Shown: positions 34,997 through 44,910, counted from the stretch's first letter. The stretch is DNA of 64,000 nt from Streptomyces sp. NBC_01335 (GCF_035953295.1 NZ_CP108370.1:7859001-7923000); one strand, 5' to 3'. Program-made: numbers and translations. Notes: a model not told the origin generated them from the letters alone.

Positions 34997-35025
34997 CGGC
35001 GGGAGCGCCGGGGGCGCTCCCGCCG
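34997..35025. terminator. Bidirectional hairpin terminator
   Basis: A perfect 13-bp stem (arm CGGCGGGAGCGCC at 34997-35009, partner 35013-35025) with a 3-nt loop fills the whole 33-bp gap between two convergent genes. Confidence 0.88.
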
Positions 35026-35925
35026 TCACACCCAGTTGTTGCGCATCGCGTACCAGCCCAGCTGCACACGCGAGGAGACGGCGGCCGCGTCCATCAGGGC
35101 ACGCACCCGCCGCTGGATCGTCCGCGGCGACGCGCCCAGTTGATGGGCCGTCGCCGTGTCCGTCAGCCCGGAGAGCATCAGCTGGAGAATTCTGCGGTCC
35201 GTGGGGCTGAGGTCGCCGTCCTCACGCAGATAGGGACGCGAGCGCCGCCAGACCGACTCGAAGAGTTCGGTGGCCAGCAGCACCAGGGGCGGCCGCAGTT
35301 CCAGCGAACGCCCTTGGTCGAGCTGGACCATCGCCGTCTCCCCGTCCGCGACGACCAGCTTGAGCAGGGGCTGGTCCACCACCCGCACCTCGTTGCCCGC
35401 CGACACACGTTCGTCGAGCGCGCGGACGGCCGCCGGCTCGGACAGGAACGCCCGGTCGACGACCACACGGTAGGAGACATCGGGGTTTCCGTCCTTGCGC
35501 GCCGGTTCCCCGGCGGGCTCCCGGGCCGGCTGGGGCGGGTCCTCCCCGGCCGTGTCCGGCCGGCCGTCGTCGTCCGGACGCCCGTCGTCGTCGGGCAGTG
35601 TCGTCGGGACGGGAGCGACCGTGTTGGCGCCCGACTGGAAGACCAGCAGCGACGTACGCGCCCCGTACTCCAGCTCCAGCAACCGGCGGGCCTGCGCCTC
35701 GCGGCCCTCCCACGCCACCACGAACTCCTCCGTCGCGCCTCCGCCCGGCCGCCAGGCCGCGAGGAGCTGGGTCAGCGCGGCGTCCGCGTCGCGCAGCTCC
35801 GCCCGGAGACCGGCGAACCGGGAGCGCAGGGAATCAGCCTCCCGCGCCGTGTCGACGGCGCGTTCCGAGGCGGCCGAGGCCGGGGCGAGCGGCTGTCGGG
35901 ATGATGTTCCAAGATCGGACGACAT
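35026..35925 (-). CDS. LuxR-type HTH regulator beside S8 proteases
   Basis: The protein has 299 residues. The C-terminal LuxR/GerE-like HTH lies at about 238-299: LSPTDRRILQLMLSGLTDTATAHQLGASPRTIQRRVRALM, ending QLGWYAMRNNWV. The middle domain (SYRVVVDRAFL, GNEVRVVDQPLLKLVVAD, ELFESVWRRSRPY) aligns by eye with those of the two other regulators of this island. Unlike them it lacks an N-terminal TrmB-like HTH and starts with a coiled stretch; a Pro/Asp-rich linker with repeated DDDGRP lies near 115-150. It is divergent from the S8 gene at 36133 and probably controls it. No response-regulator receiver domain is present. Confidence 0.82.
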   Translation of the reverse strand: MSSDLGTSSRQPLAPASAASERAVDTAREADSLRSRFAGLRAELRDADAALTQLLAAWRPGGGATEEFVVAWEGREAQARRLLELEYGARTSLLVFQSGANTVAPVPTTLPDDDGRPDDDGRPDTAGEDPPQPAREPAGEPARKDGNPDVSYRVVVDRAFLSEPAAVRALDERVSAGNEVRVVDQPLLKLVVADGETAMVQLDQGRSLELRPPLVLLATELFESVWRRSRPYLREDGDLSPTDRRILQLMLSGLTDTATAHQLGASPRTIQRRVRALMDAAAVSSRVQLGWYAMRNNWV

Positions 35926-36014
35926 GGCACCAGTGTCGTCACACCACGACCCGCTGTCACTTCACCCTCTGTCGTCACCAGGCTGACGCGACGGCCCGCG
36001 CCGTGCTCCACCGA

Positions 36015-36033
36015 CTGTCGGAAACACGTCATG
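36015..36033. promoter_or_regulatory. Candidate regulator site, S8 promoter 1
   Basis: CTGTCGGAAACACGTCATG matches the palindrome upstream of the 40075 protease at 14 of 19 positions (TGTCGGnAAnnCGnCATG). It lies between the divergent regulator and S8 genes, 100 bp before the protease start. Confidence 0.5.
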
Positions 36034-36132
36034 GCGACGGCCCGCCACCGCCATCTTCCCTACAGGGCAACCGTGTTGGCCAGTCTGTTCTTCCAAGCGA
36101 CGCATCACCTCCCGTCCCTCTGGAGAACACCT

Positions 36133-39100
36133 GTGAGACGCAGAAATACCCCTGTGCGGCAAACGGCCCTCGGGCTTTTGTCCGTTGCCCTGCTGGCCGT
36201 GGGCACCCACGCCGCGTCCGCCGCCGAACCGGCTCACCCCGGTACGCCCTTGGCCGCCGACGCGGCAGCAGCCACCCGGACCGTCACGCTCGTCACCGGC
36301 GACGTGGTCGACGCCCGACTCGACGCACACGGCCGTGTCCTCTCGGCGGCGCCGCGCACCGCCGACGCCACCGACCATCCCGCCGCCACCTGGCAGGACG
36401 GCAAGAGCACCTACGTGTTCCCGCAGGGCGTCGAGGAACTGGTGGACGCGGGACTGGTCGACCCCGCGCTCTTCGACATCGGCAAGCTCATCGCCGACGG
36501 ATACGACGACGCCCACTCCGAGACCGTCCCCGTCGTCGTCGAGTACGAAGGCGGGCGCGCGCCCCGCAGTTCCGTCCCGGGCGTCCGGACCACCGCCGGC
36601 CTGGACTCGATCGGCGGCGCCGGACTCACCGTCGACAAGAAGTCCGCCCGCGCCGCCTGGCCGGGCCTCGCACCGAAGTCCGCCGACGGACGGTCCCGGG
36701 CCGCCACCGGCGGTGTGCACAAGATCTGGCTCGACGCCAAGGTGCACGGCAGCGCGGTCACCGGCCTCGGCAGCCCGACCGTGCCGCTCACCGGGGCGAC
36801 AGCCGCCCGTCGCGCCGGACTCGACGGCACCGGCGTCAAGGTCGCCGTCCTCGACACCGGCGTCGACGCCGCCCACCCCGACCTCGCCGGACGCATCGCC
36901 GAGACCAAGGTCTTCGTCACCGGCGCGGACGCGCAGGACCGTACCGGACACGGCACCCACACCGCCTCGACCATCGCGGGCACCGGGGCCGCCTCGCACG
37001 GAAAGTACGCAGGCATGGCGCCCGGAGCGGAGCTGCTCGTCGGCAAGGTCCTCGGCGACGACGGCTCCGGCACCCTCAGCGGCATCGTCGCCGGCATGGA
37101 GTGGGCCGTGGCGGAAGGCGCCCAGGTCGTCTCCATGTCGCTGGGCGCCGACGGTTCGGCGGACTGCAGCGGCCCCGACGTCGACGCGGTGGAACGCCTC
37201 AGCGGCCAGGCCCTGTTCGTCATCGCCGCCGGCAACGCCTCGCTGCACGGCACCGTGTCGACCCCCGGCTGCGCCCCGAGCGCGCTGACCGTGGGCGCAC
37301 TGGACCGGAAGGACCGGACGGCCTCCTTCTCCAGCCGCGGCCCGTCCGTGGACGGCAGGACCGCCAAGCCCGACATCGCCTCCCAGGGCGTCGAGGTCGT
37401 CGCCGCACGGGCGGGCGGGCGCGGAGACCTGGCGTACCAGGAGATGTCCGGCACCTCGATGGCGACCCCGCACGTGGCGGGAGGCGCCGCTCTGCTGTTC
37501 CAGCGGTATCCCGGCGCCACCCCGGCCCGGGTGAAGGCGCTGCTGACCTCGTCCGCCGCCGCCACCGGCGTGCCCGTCCTCGAACAGGGGGCGGGGCCGA
37601 TGGACGTCGCCCGGGCGGTGACACAGCCCGTGGTCGCCGGACCTGCGCCCCTGCTGGGGGACTTCGCCTACCCGCAGTCCGGCCTGGCCCCCGTGGACGA
37701 GCCGGTCACCCTGACGAACGTCACCGGCAAGGACGTCGTCCTCGCCCTCACCGTCCAGGACGTACGCGGCGACGACGGTTCCCGGCTGTCGGGGTTCGCC
37801 TCGCCCGTCCGGCGTACGGTCACCGTGCCCGCGAACGGTTCCGCCGACGTCTCGCTCCGCATCGACCCCGGCGCGCGCCTCGACGCGGGCGACTACGGCA
37901 CGGTCACGGGCCGTCTCGTCGCCGTGGGAGCGCACGGCGTCCGGGTCACCGTCCCGTTCGGCGCGCACATGGAGGAGCCCTCGGCCGACCTCACGGTCGA
38001 GGGTCTCGACCGGCACGGCGACCCGACGGTCACACCGTCCGCGTTCCAGTTGTTCGACGAACACCGGGACACGGCGAAGCGGTACACCCTCGGCTATCCG
38101 CAGCCGGGCAGCACCACGATCCGGGTGCCCCTGGGCGCGTACTCCCTGAGCGGCATGATCATGACGCGGGACGAGCCCGGCAACATCGGCAGCGTCGCCT
38201 CCGTCTCGCAGCTCTACGACCCGACCGTGACGGTCTCCGGCGACACCACGGTCACGCTGGACGCGCGCGACGCGGAGGAGATCTCCTGGAGCACCGACCG
38301 GCCCAGCCGGGCGAACGGCTTCGCGATGGGACTTGCCGTCGGCCTCGACGACAGCGGGCAGCTCAAGGCGGGCTACCTGACCTCGGTCCCCAGCTACGTG
38401 AAGGGCGTCTACGCGCAGCGGATCGGCCACGCGCCCGGTCTCACCTTCCTGGCCGCGGCGCGGCAGACCGCCCCGCAGGCAGCCTTCACCACCGGCGGCG
38501 GACGCACCCTCGACCCGCTGCCGGTCCAGAAGGCCACCGAGTTCGACGGCACGGGAACGGCCGAGGTCGTCCCCGTCGGCAAGGGCACGGACGCCAACTT
38601 CGCCGCCCACGACCTGACCGGGAAGATCGCCCTGGTGGACGCCGGTACCGGCGGCGGCAACGGCTATACCTGGACGACGGCCGCGGCCCGCGCCGGAGCG
38701 GCCGGAGTGCTCGCGGCGGTCCCCGACAGCCAGGGCCGCTTCCAGGTCACCGGATCGGAGGGCGTCCCGCAGGCCACCATCACCTGGGCCGACGCCCTCG
38801 CCATCAAGGCGGAGGCCGAGCAGGGAACGGCCACGGTCTCCTGGTCCGGCACCGCGACGGCGCGGAGCCCGTACGTCTACAACCTCGCCTCCACGTCGCA
38901 GGGTTCGATACGGCCGGGCAAGATCCGCGTCCACGACTCCGCACTCGCCCGGACCGACGCCCGGTACCACGTGCAGAGCGCCGCGGACACGACGTACTGG
39001 TCGGACGTGCAGGTGGGCCTGCCCGGCATGGGCTCGGTCTGGGCGGGCGGCACGACGCTGCCGCTGCACGCGCCGCAGCAGCGCACCGAGTTCTTCACCC

Positions 39101-39888
39101 CGTCCGGCGACGAGGGCCTGGCCTGGACGACCCTGATGCGCCGCGACCTCGGCCCGTACGCCAGCACCGGCTACGACGGCCCGCACACCGTCGGCCGGGG
39201 GCGGACCACCGCCCAGTGGTACAAGACGCCCTACGGCCCGGTCCGCAACACCTACGACCGGGCGCTCATGACCCGGAACAGTGACCGCCTCACCTTCGTC
39301 CTCGCGCCGTTCGGCGACGCGGGCGGGCACGACAACACCGGCGGCTACAGCGACTACGGCACCCGTCAACTTCTTGTGGACGGCCAGCCGCAGCCGATGA
39401 CCGCGGGCATCTACACGCTCCCGCAGGGCAATGCCGAGGTGACGTTCCGGCAGACCTGGCGTCGCCCCGCCTCCGCGGCCGACCGCCTGGGACTCGCGTA
39501 CGCCACGGAGTGGACGTTCCCGTCGAGCGCCGCCTCGCAGGGCGCACAGCGACTGCTGGTCCCGGTCGTGGACGTCCCGTCGGACCTGCGCAACACGCGG
39601 CCCGCGGGCGAGGCGACGACCGTCGGCCTCAGCGCCGTCCTCGACGGCGTGAGCGGCACGGTGCCGCTGGACGGCGTACGCCTGGAGTACGCGTACGGCA
39701 CCGAGGCCACCGTGGACGCCGTCACGGACTGGCACCCGGCGGACGTCAAGCGCGCCCACGGGGCGTGGCAGGGCGAGATCCCGGCGGGGATACCCGCCGG
39801 CGCGTTCGTCCACCTGCGGGTGACCCTCGCGGACACGGAGGGCGCGACGGTGAGTCAGAGCACCGTCCGGGCGTACGAGGTGCGCTGA
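36133..39888 (+). CDS. Secreted S8 (subtilisin-family) protease
   Basis: The protein has 1,251 residues from the GTG at 36133, which has TGGAGA about 8 bases upstream and is followed at once by a signal peptide (VRRRNTPVRQTALGLLSVAL, cleaved near ASA). The upstream extension of the frame lacks a ribosome site. The pro-region starts TVTLVTGDVV, typical of large Streptomyces S8 enzymes. The triad is Asp241 (AVLDTGVDAAHPDL), His273 (GHGTHTASTIAG) and Ser442 (MSGTSMATPHVAG), with the oxyanion Asn368 in AAGNAS. About 750 residues of beta-sandwich domains follow; one near 860-920 resembles a PA-type domain (GKIALVDAGTGGGNGYTW). It shares its whole layout with the next gene. Confidence 0.92.
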   Translation: MRRRNTPVRQTALGLLSVALLAVGTHAASAAEPAHPGTPLAADAAAATRTVTLVTGDVVDARLDAHGRVLSAAPRTADATDHPAATWQDGKSTYVFPQGVEELVDAGLVDPALFDIGKLIADGYDDAHSETVPVVVEYEGGRAPRSSVPGVRTTAGLDSIGGAGLTVDKKSARAAWPGLAPKSADGRSRAATGGVHKIWLDAKVHGSAVTGLGSPTVPLTGATAARRAGLDGTGVKVAVLDTGVDAAHPDLAGRIAETKVFVTGADAQDRTGHGTHTASTIAGTGAASHGKYAGMAPGAELLVGKVLGDDGSGTLSGIVAGMEWAVAEGAQVVSMSLGADGSADCSGPDVDAVERLSGQALFVIAAGNASLHGTVSTPGCAPSALTVGALDRKDRTASFSSRGPSVDGRTAKPDIASQGVEVVAARAGGRGDLAYQEMSGTSMATPHVAGGAALLFQRYPGATPARVKALLTSSAAATGVPVLEQGAGPMDVARAVTQPVVAGPAPLLGDFAYPQSGLAPVDEPVTLTNVTGKDVVLALTVQDVRGDDGSRLSGFASPVRRTVTVPANGSADVSLRIDPGARLDAGDYGTVTGRLVAVGAHGVRVTVPFGAHMEEPSADLTVEGLDRHGDPTVTPSAFQLFDEHRDTAKRYTLGYPQPGSTTIRVPLGAYSLSGMIMTRDEPGNIGSVASVSQLYDPTVTVSGDTTVTLDARDAEEISWSTDRPSRANGFAMGLAVGLDDSGQLKAGYLTSVPSYVKGVYAQRIGHAPGLTFLAAARQTAPQAAFTTGGGRTLDPLPVQKATEFDGTGTAEVVPVGKGTDANFAAHDLTGKIALVDAGTGGGNGYTWTTAAARAGAAGVLAAVPDSQGRFQVTGSEGVPQATITWADALAIKAEAEQGTATVSWSGTATARSPYVYNLASTSQGSIRPGKIRVHDSALARTDARYHVQSAADTTYWSDVQVGLPGMGSVWAGGTTLPLHAPQQRTEFFTPSGDEGLAWTTLMRRDLGPYASTGYDGPHTVGRGRTTAQWYKTPYGPVRNTYDRALMTRNSDRLTFVLAPFGDAGGHDNTGGYSDYGTRQLLVDGQPQPMTAGIYTLPQGNAEVTFRQTWRRPASAADRLGLAYATEWTFPSSAASQGAQRLLVPVVDVPSDLRNTRPAGEATTVGLSAVLDGVSGTVPLDGVRLEYAYGTEATVDAVTDWHPADVKRAHGAWQGEIPAGIPAGAFVHLRVTLADTEGATVSQSTVRAYEVR

Positions 39889-39899
39889 AAAAGGGCGTT

Positions 39900-39941
39900 G
39901 GCCCGGTCCGGCTCCGCACCCGCGGACGGCCGGACCGGGCC
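39900..39941 (+). terminator. Hairpin terminator between tandem S8 genes
   Basis: A perfect 13-bp stem (GGCCCGGTCCGGC, 39900-39912 with 39929-39941) lies 12 bases after the stop, so the next protease gene needs its own promoter. Confidence 0.85.
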
Positions 39942-40011
39942 GGCGGTCCGGCCGCATGCGCGCCTCGCCCGGACCGCCCGGCGGCGGGGAGCGACGATGT
40001 CCGACTTCCGC

Positions 40012-40031
40012 CATGTCGGTAAGCCGACATG
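40012..40031. promoter_or_regulatory. Perfect palindrome, S8 promoter 2
   Basis: CATGTCGG-TAAG-CCGACATG is a perfect 8-bp inverted repeat, 43 bp before the protease start. A related site lies at 36015-36033. Confidence 0.6.
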
Positions 40032-40074
40032 AACATTCGACGTCCGGGCGCTGTTCCGCCGGTTGAATCCGTCC

Positions 40075-43000
40075 ATGAGATCGATAACCAGCCGCCGGTT
40101 CCTGCCGGCTGCCACCGCGCTGACCATGGCGCTCACCGGATGGACGGGGGTGTCGGCCGCGACGGCGGCCCCCGTCGCGGTCACCCCGGCGAGCAGCCTC
40201 CCGGGCAAGGCGTACGACATCACCCTGATCACGGGTGACGTCGTCCACTACACCGACCTGCCCGGCGCCCGGGACGTCGTGACCGTCGACCCCGCCGACG
40301 CGGACAGCGGCGTGCAGGTGGAGACCCGGGGCGACCACACCTACGTGGTGCCGACCCGGGCGATGCCGCTGCTGGCCGCGGACAAGCTGGACCCGCGCCT
40401 GTTCGACGTCACCGAGCTGGTCGCGATGGGATACGACGACGCCCGCCAGGACTCCGTACCGCTGATCGCGACGGCCTCGGAGCAGAGCCGTTCCGCACGG
40501 CCCCCGGCGGCGCCCGACGGCGCCACGAAGGTCCGCACGCTCACCTCGATCGACGCGTCCGCGCTGCGCACCGACAAGGACGAAGCCCGCACCTTCTGGC
40601 GCGACATCGCCCCCGGCACGTCTCCGCGCACACTGGACGACGGCATCGGCAAGCTGTGGCTCGACGCGCGGGTCGAAGCCTCGCTCGCCGACGACACCGC
40701 ACAGATCAAGGCGAACGACGCCTGGCAGCAGGGCTACGACGGGCAGGGAGTGAAGGTCGCGGTGCTCGACACCGGCGCCGACCTCGACCACCCCGACCTC
40801 GTGGGCCGGATCGAGGAGTCCAAGAGCTTCGTCGCCGGTGAGGCCGTGGACGACGGCCACGGCCACGGAACCCATGTCGCGTCCACCATCGCGGGTACCG
40901 GCGCCGCCTCCGACGGCAAGGAGAGGGGCGCGGCGCCGGGCGCACGCCTGCTCGTCGGCAAGGTGCTCGGCAACTCGGGCTCGGGCAATGACTCCGACGC
41001 GATCGCGGGCATGGAGTGGGCCAAGGAGCGGGGCGCCGACATCGTGTCGATGAGCCTGGGCTCCAGCGACCCGTCCGACGGCGACGACCCCATGTCGCAG
41101 GCGGTCGACGCGCTGTCGGCCGACGGCGGTCCGCTGTACGTGATCGCCGCGGGCAACGCCTACGACCCGGGCACCATCGGCGCACCGGGGGCCGCGGCCG
41201 CCGCGCTCACCGTCGCCGCCGTCGACGGGAACGACGAGCGGGCCGACTTCTCCAGCCAGGGCCCGCTCTCCGTCAGCCACGCGCTGAAGCCGGACGTCTC
41301 GGCGCCAGGCGTGGACGTCACCGCCGCCGCCTCCCAGTCGGTGCCCGGCTGGACCGGCGGCCTGTACCGGACCATGAGCGGTACGTCGATGGCCACCCCG
41401 CTGGTCTCCGGCGTCGCCGCGATCCTGAAGCAGCGTCACCCGGACTGGAGCGGTGAGCGCATCAAGAACGCGCTGATGACCACCTCCGCCCGCACCCGGC
41501 CGACACCGTACGAGGCGGGCACCGGCCGGGTCGACGCGGCCGCCGCCGTGGACGCCACGGTCGAGGCGACCGGTTCGGTGGCGGCCGCCGCCTACGACTG
41601 GCCGAACGCCGACGCGAAGCAGGCCGTCCGTACGATCACCTACCGCAACGACGGCGACACCGACGTCACGCTCGACCTCACCACGGGCACCGACGACGAC
41701 GCCTACACCCTGTCGGCCCCGCGGGTGGTGGTCGCGGCGAACGGCACCGCCGAGGTCACCCTCACGCTCGACCCGTCGAAGGCCGCCGCGGGCACCACCT
41801 TCTCCGGCCAGGTCGCCGCCACCGACGCCGCCACCGGCGCCGTGGTCGCGCACACCGGCTTCGCTCTGTTCAAGGAGCGGGAGATGTACGACTACACGAT
41901 CAAGGTGAGCGACCGCGAAGGGAATCCGGTCAGGGACAACGTCGCCCTCTACGACCCCACCTCGACGGAGCCCGCGTACCTCGACGTCTCCGGCGAGCGG
42001 ACGCTGCGTCTCCCGCCGGGCCGCTACTCCGTCTCGTCGTACGCGGACATCCCCGGCGACGACCCCGACTCCCTCGGCAAGGCGTTGCTGCTGGCACCCG
42101 AGGTCCAGCTCGACGCGGCACACCCGCGGGCGACATCCACCCTCGACGCGAGCACGGCGCGCAAGGCGTACGCGCTCCCGCAGCGGGAGAGCGAGACCAC
42201 CACGGCGGTCTTCGGCCTCTCGCGGGACTACGCCGATCCGGCGGACCACGACTGGTCCAGCTCGATGATGCTGCCGGCCGCGTACGACTCCGTCTATCTG
42301 ACGCCGACGGAGAAGGTCACCAACGGTTCGCAGGACGCCTTCCTGCACTGGCGGATGCGGCAGAAGACGCTCGACGCGCGCACCGGGAGCGGACAGGACG
42401 TCACCCTGACCGCCCAGCCGAACACCTCCCTCCACGACGGCACCACAACCCTGCGGACCGTGTACGCGGGCCGGGGCGCGACAGCCGACTACGCCGGGCT
42501 CGACGTCCGCGGCAAAGCCGTGGTGATCGACCGCAGCGACGCGGTCACGGCGAGCACGCGAGCCCAGGCCGCGGCCGACGCCGGAGCGGCGATGCTGCTC
42601 GTCGTCAACGACGCGCCGGGGAAGCTGTACCAGAGCTACAGCGGCGGCGGTGACGTCACCGTCGCCTCCGTGGGGCACGCGGCGGGCGCCCGGCTGATCG
42701 CCGAGGCACGGTCGGGACGCGGCACACTGAAGGTGACGCAGCAGCAGTACCCCGACTACACCTACGACATGGTGCAGAAGTTCGACGGCCGCATCTCGGC
42801 GAAGGCGCTCCGCTACGAGCCCCGCGACAAGGACCTCGCCCGGGTGGAGAGCAGCTTCTACGCGGCACCGGGCACCCCCGGCTTCGGCGGACGCTACTTC
42901 GTCCCGACGTGGGGCCCCGCCCTGGGCGGAGACTCGTACGAGCGCTACGGCCGTACCGTCACCGAGTACGTCACTCCGGAGACGGATGAGCTCGGTACCT

Positions 43001-43752
43001 GGTGGGAACAGCACGAGGGCCTCGGCGCCGCGGCCGGCTACCGCGAAAGCGGCTACTCGGCCCCCTACGCGCCAGGGCGTTCCTACGACGGGGCATGGTT
43101 CAAGCCGGTCCAGGCGCCCCGGCCCGGCCGGGACTTCGCCACCTACTTCACCAGCTCCAACACGCTCCAGTGGAACATCCCGATGCTCTCGGGCGGCGAC
43201 GACGGACACACCGGGTTCGGCGGAACCGCCAGGACCGCACTGCTGCGCGGCGACACCCAGGTGGCGGCGTCCAACTCCCGCTCGGGCAGGGCGTACAACC
43301 TGACCCGGGGCGCGTACCGGCTGGTGGCGACCGGGGCACGCACCGGCTCGGCCTGGACCACCTCGACAGCCACGAACACCACGTGGGGATTCGACTACCA
43401 GCCGCTGCCCGCAGCCCCGGCGGCACGCGCGAACCTGCCCCTGCTCGACCTCGGCTACGACGTCGACACCGACCTGCAGGGCTCGGCGCGGGCCGGCAAG
43501 AAGCTCGACATCGGCCTGCACGCGGCCACGTTCCCCGGTGACGTGACGGCGGACGCCGCAACCCTCCAGGTGTCCTACGACGACGGAGCGACCTGGCAGG
43601 ACGCGAAGCTGAAGCGGGCCGGCGACGGACGCTGGACGACGACGCTGAGCACGCCGCGCCACGCCGGGTCGGTGTCCCTGCGCGCCGGTGCCACCGCGCC
43701 GGGCGGGCTCTCGGTCCAGCAGGACGTCATCAGGGCGCTCACTCTGCGCTGA
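40075..43752 (+). CDS. Secreted S8 (subtilisin-family) protease
   Basis: The protein has 1,225 residues from the ATG at 40075; a TTG at 40063 is a less likely start. A Tat-like signal (TSRRFLPAATALTMALTGW, cleaved near ATAA) precedes a pro-region starting DITLITGDVVHY. The triad is Asp232 (AVLDTGADLDHPDL), His264 (GHGHGTHVASTIAG) and Ser438 (MSGTSMATPLVSG). The tail of about 780 residues includes a PA-like segment (GKAVVIDRSDAVTASTRAQA, GAAMLLVVNDAPG) and terminal Ig-like domains (LQVSYDDGATWQDAKLKRAG). It is the same subfamily as the 36133 protein, probably a tandem duplicate that has since diverged. It is convergent with a regulator gene. Confidence 0.92.
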   Translation: MRSITSRRFLPAATALTMALTGWTGVSAATAAPVAVTPASSLPGKAYDITLITGDVVHYTDLPGARDVVTVDPADADSGVQVETRGDHTYVVPTRAMPLLAADKLDPRLFDVTELVAMGYDDARQDSVPLIATASEQSRSARPPAAPDGATKVRTLTSIDASALRTDKDEARTFWRDIAPGTSPRTLDDGIGKLWLDARVEASLADDTAQIKANDAWQQGYDGQGVKVAVLDTGADLDHPDLVGRIEESKSFVAGEAVDDGHGHGTHVASTIAGTGAASDGKERGAAPGARLLVGKVLGNSGSGNDSDAIAGMEWAKERGADIVSMSLGSSDPSDGDDPMSQAVDALSADGGPLYVIAAGNAYDPGTIGAPGAAAAALTVAAVDGNDERADFSSQGPLSVSHALKPDVSAPGVDVTAAASQSVPGWTGGLYRTMSGTSMATPLVSGVAAILKQRHPDWSGERIKNALMTTSARTRPTPYEAGTGRVDAAAAVDATVEATGSVAAAAYDWPNADAKQAVRTITYRNDGDTDVTLDLTTGTDDDAYTLSAPRVVVAANGTAEVTLTLDPSKAAAGTTFSGQVAATDAATGAVVAHTGFALFKEREMYDYTIKVSDREGNPVRDNVALYDPTSTEPAYLDVSGERTLRLPPGRYSVSSYADIPGDDPDSLGKALLLAPEVQLDAAHPRATSTLDASTARKAYALPQRESETTTAVFGLSRDYADPADHDWSSSMMLPAAYDSVYLTPTEKVTNGSQDAFLHWRMRQKTLDARTGSGQDVTLTAQPNTSLHDGTTTLRTVYAGRGATADYAGLDVRGKAVVIDRSDAVTASTRAQAAADAGAAMLLVVNDAPGKLYQSYSGGGDVTVASVGHAAGARLIAEARSGRGTLKVTQQQYPDYTYDMVQKFDGRISAKALRYEPRDKDLARVESSFYAAPGTPGFGGRYFVPTWGPALGGDSYERYGRTVTEYVTPETDELGTWWEQHEGLGAAAGYRESGYSAPYAPGRSYDGAWFKPVQAPRPGRDFATYFTSSNTLQWNIPMLSGGDDGHTGFGGTARTALLRGDTQVAASNSRSGRAYNLTRGAYRLVATGARTGSAWTTSTATNTTWGFDYQPLPAAPAARANLPLLDLGYDVDTDLQGSARAGKKLDIGLHAATFPGDVTADAATLQVSYDDGATWQDAKLKRAGDGRWTTTLSTPRHAGSVSLRAGATAPGGLSVQQDVIRALTLR

Positions 43753-43842
43753 CCGGGAGGACGCCGACAGAGGAAGAGAATGACGGGGGCCAGGTGTGAC
43801 AGAGACGCGGGTGGCTCGGCACGCCGGACCGCCCCGCCTCCG

Positions 43843-44790
43843 TCACACCCAGCCCCTGTCCCTGGCGTGCCAGCCCAGCTGGAGACGCGTGGTCGCGTCG
43901 GCCCTCGTCATGAGCGCCTGGAGCCTGCGCTGCACCGTCCGCACCGACATTCCCAGCTGACCGGCGACGGCCGTGTCCGTGAGGCCCGCGAAGAGCAGCC
44001 GCAGGATGTGCGCGTCGACGGAGTCGATGTCCGCGTGCGGCACCTCTCCGTAGGGACGGGCACGCTCCCACACCTGGTCGAACAGCTCCCGGGCCACGTG
44101 CGCGAGTCCACCGCGCAGCACGACGGCCGGGTCGACACCGGCATCCCTTCCGCGCAGCGGCAGCATCGCCACCGCCCGGTCGCAGAGGATCAGCTTGTAG
44201 GGGACCTCGGCGACAGTACGGACGTGGACGCCGTCGGCGAGGGACTGCGCCACGTGGACCGCCGCACCCTCCTCGCCCAGGAACCCCTGGTCGATGACGG
44301 CCCGCACCCGCACGTCGCGGGAGAGGGCCGTCACCTCCTGGCTGTCTGCCGGGACGACGGCCTCCGGCGCGCCCGCGGAGAAGATGTCGAGGGAACTGCG
44401 GGCGGAGAGCTGGAGCTGGAGGTAGCGGGCGCGGATCGCGGCGGTGCCCTCGACGATCTCCACGAGATCGCGCTGGGTCGGATCGGCCGTCGCCAGACGG
44501 TAGGTCTCCGCGAACCGTGCGACGGTGAGTTCGGCACGGTGAAGGCGTTCGCGCTGGGCCGCGAGTTCGGCGCCGAGCGCTACGGCGGGCGGAGCCGCCG
44601 TCCAGCGCGGGCCGTCGGCCGCCCGTACGACCAGCCCCCGGTCCACCAGGGTGCGCAGTGCGGCGCCGATCCGCCGCGTCGACAGCGCGACCGCGTCGGC
44701 CAGCTCTTCGTATCCCGACGAGGGACGCTCTATCAACACCTCGTAGACGGCGTTCTCGTCCGCTTCGAGTCCGAGATCCTCCAGGCCCAT
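43843..44790 (-). CDS. TrmB-LuxR double-HTH regulator
   Basis: The protein has 315 residues. An N-terminal winged HTH of the TrmB type lies at about 5-60 (LGLEADENAVYEVLIERP, LADAVALSTRRIGAALRTLVDRGLV). A central domain covers about 110-235 (RARYLQLQLSARSSLDIF, VRVRAVIDQGFLG, ELFDQVWERARPYG). A C-terminal LuxR-type HTH lies at about 255-315 (DAHILRLLFAGLTDTAVAGQLGMSVRTVQRRLQALM), ending QLGWHARDRGWV. This ending is close to that of the 35026 regulator. It is convergent with the 40075 protease and tandem with the next regulator. The central domain is the likely sensor; no ligand is known. Confidence 0.85.
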   Translation of the reverse strand: MGLEDLGLEADENAVYEVLIERPSSGYEELADAVALSTRRIGAALRTLVDRGLVVRAADGPRWTAAPPAVALGAELAAQRERLHRAELTVARFAETYRLATADPTQRDLVEIVEGTAAIRARYLQLQLSARSSLDIFSAGAPEAVVPADSQEVTALSRDVRVRAVIDQGFLGEEGAAVHVAQSLADGVHVRTVAEVPYKLILCDRAVAMLPLRGRDAGVDPAVVLRGGLAHVARELFDQVWERARPYGEVPHADIDSVDAHILRLLFAGLTDTAVAGQLGMSVRTVQRRLQALMTRADATTRLQLGWHARDRGWV

Positions 44791-44910
44791 CGCAGCACCC
44801 GCCTCCGCTCTTCTTCCACGTGCCGAACCTCAGGAACCCAAGCGCCGCACGTCGCCGCGTGGGCCCCGTGACGGAGGCCGACGTCCCGGTAACCGCATCG
44901 GTACACGGGA

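Noticed and set aside
35962..43662. A 2,566-codon open frame on the complement of two S8 genes
   Set aside because: It is antisense to two proteases with complete catalytic motifs, is low-complexity Arg/Gly/Val, and has no recognisable domain. Long stop-free antisense frames are expected at this G+C.
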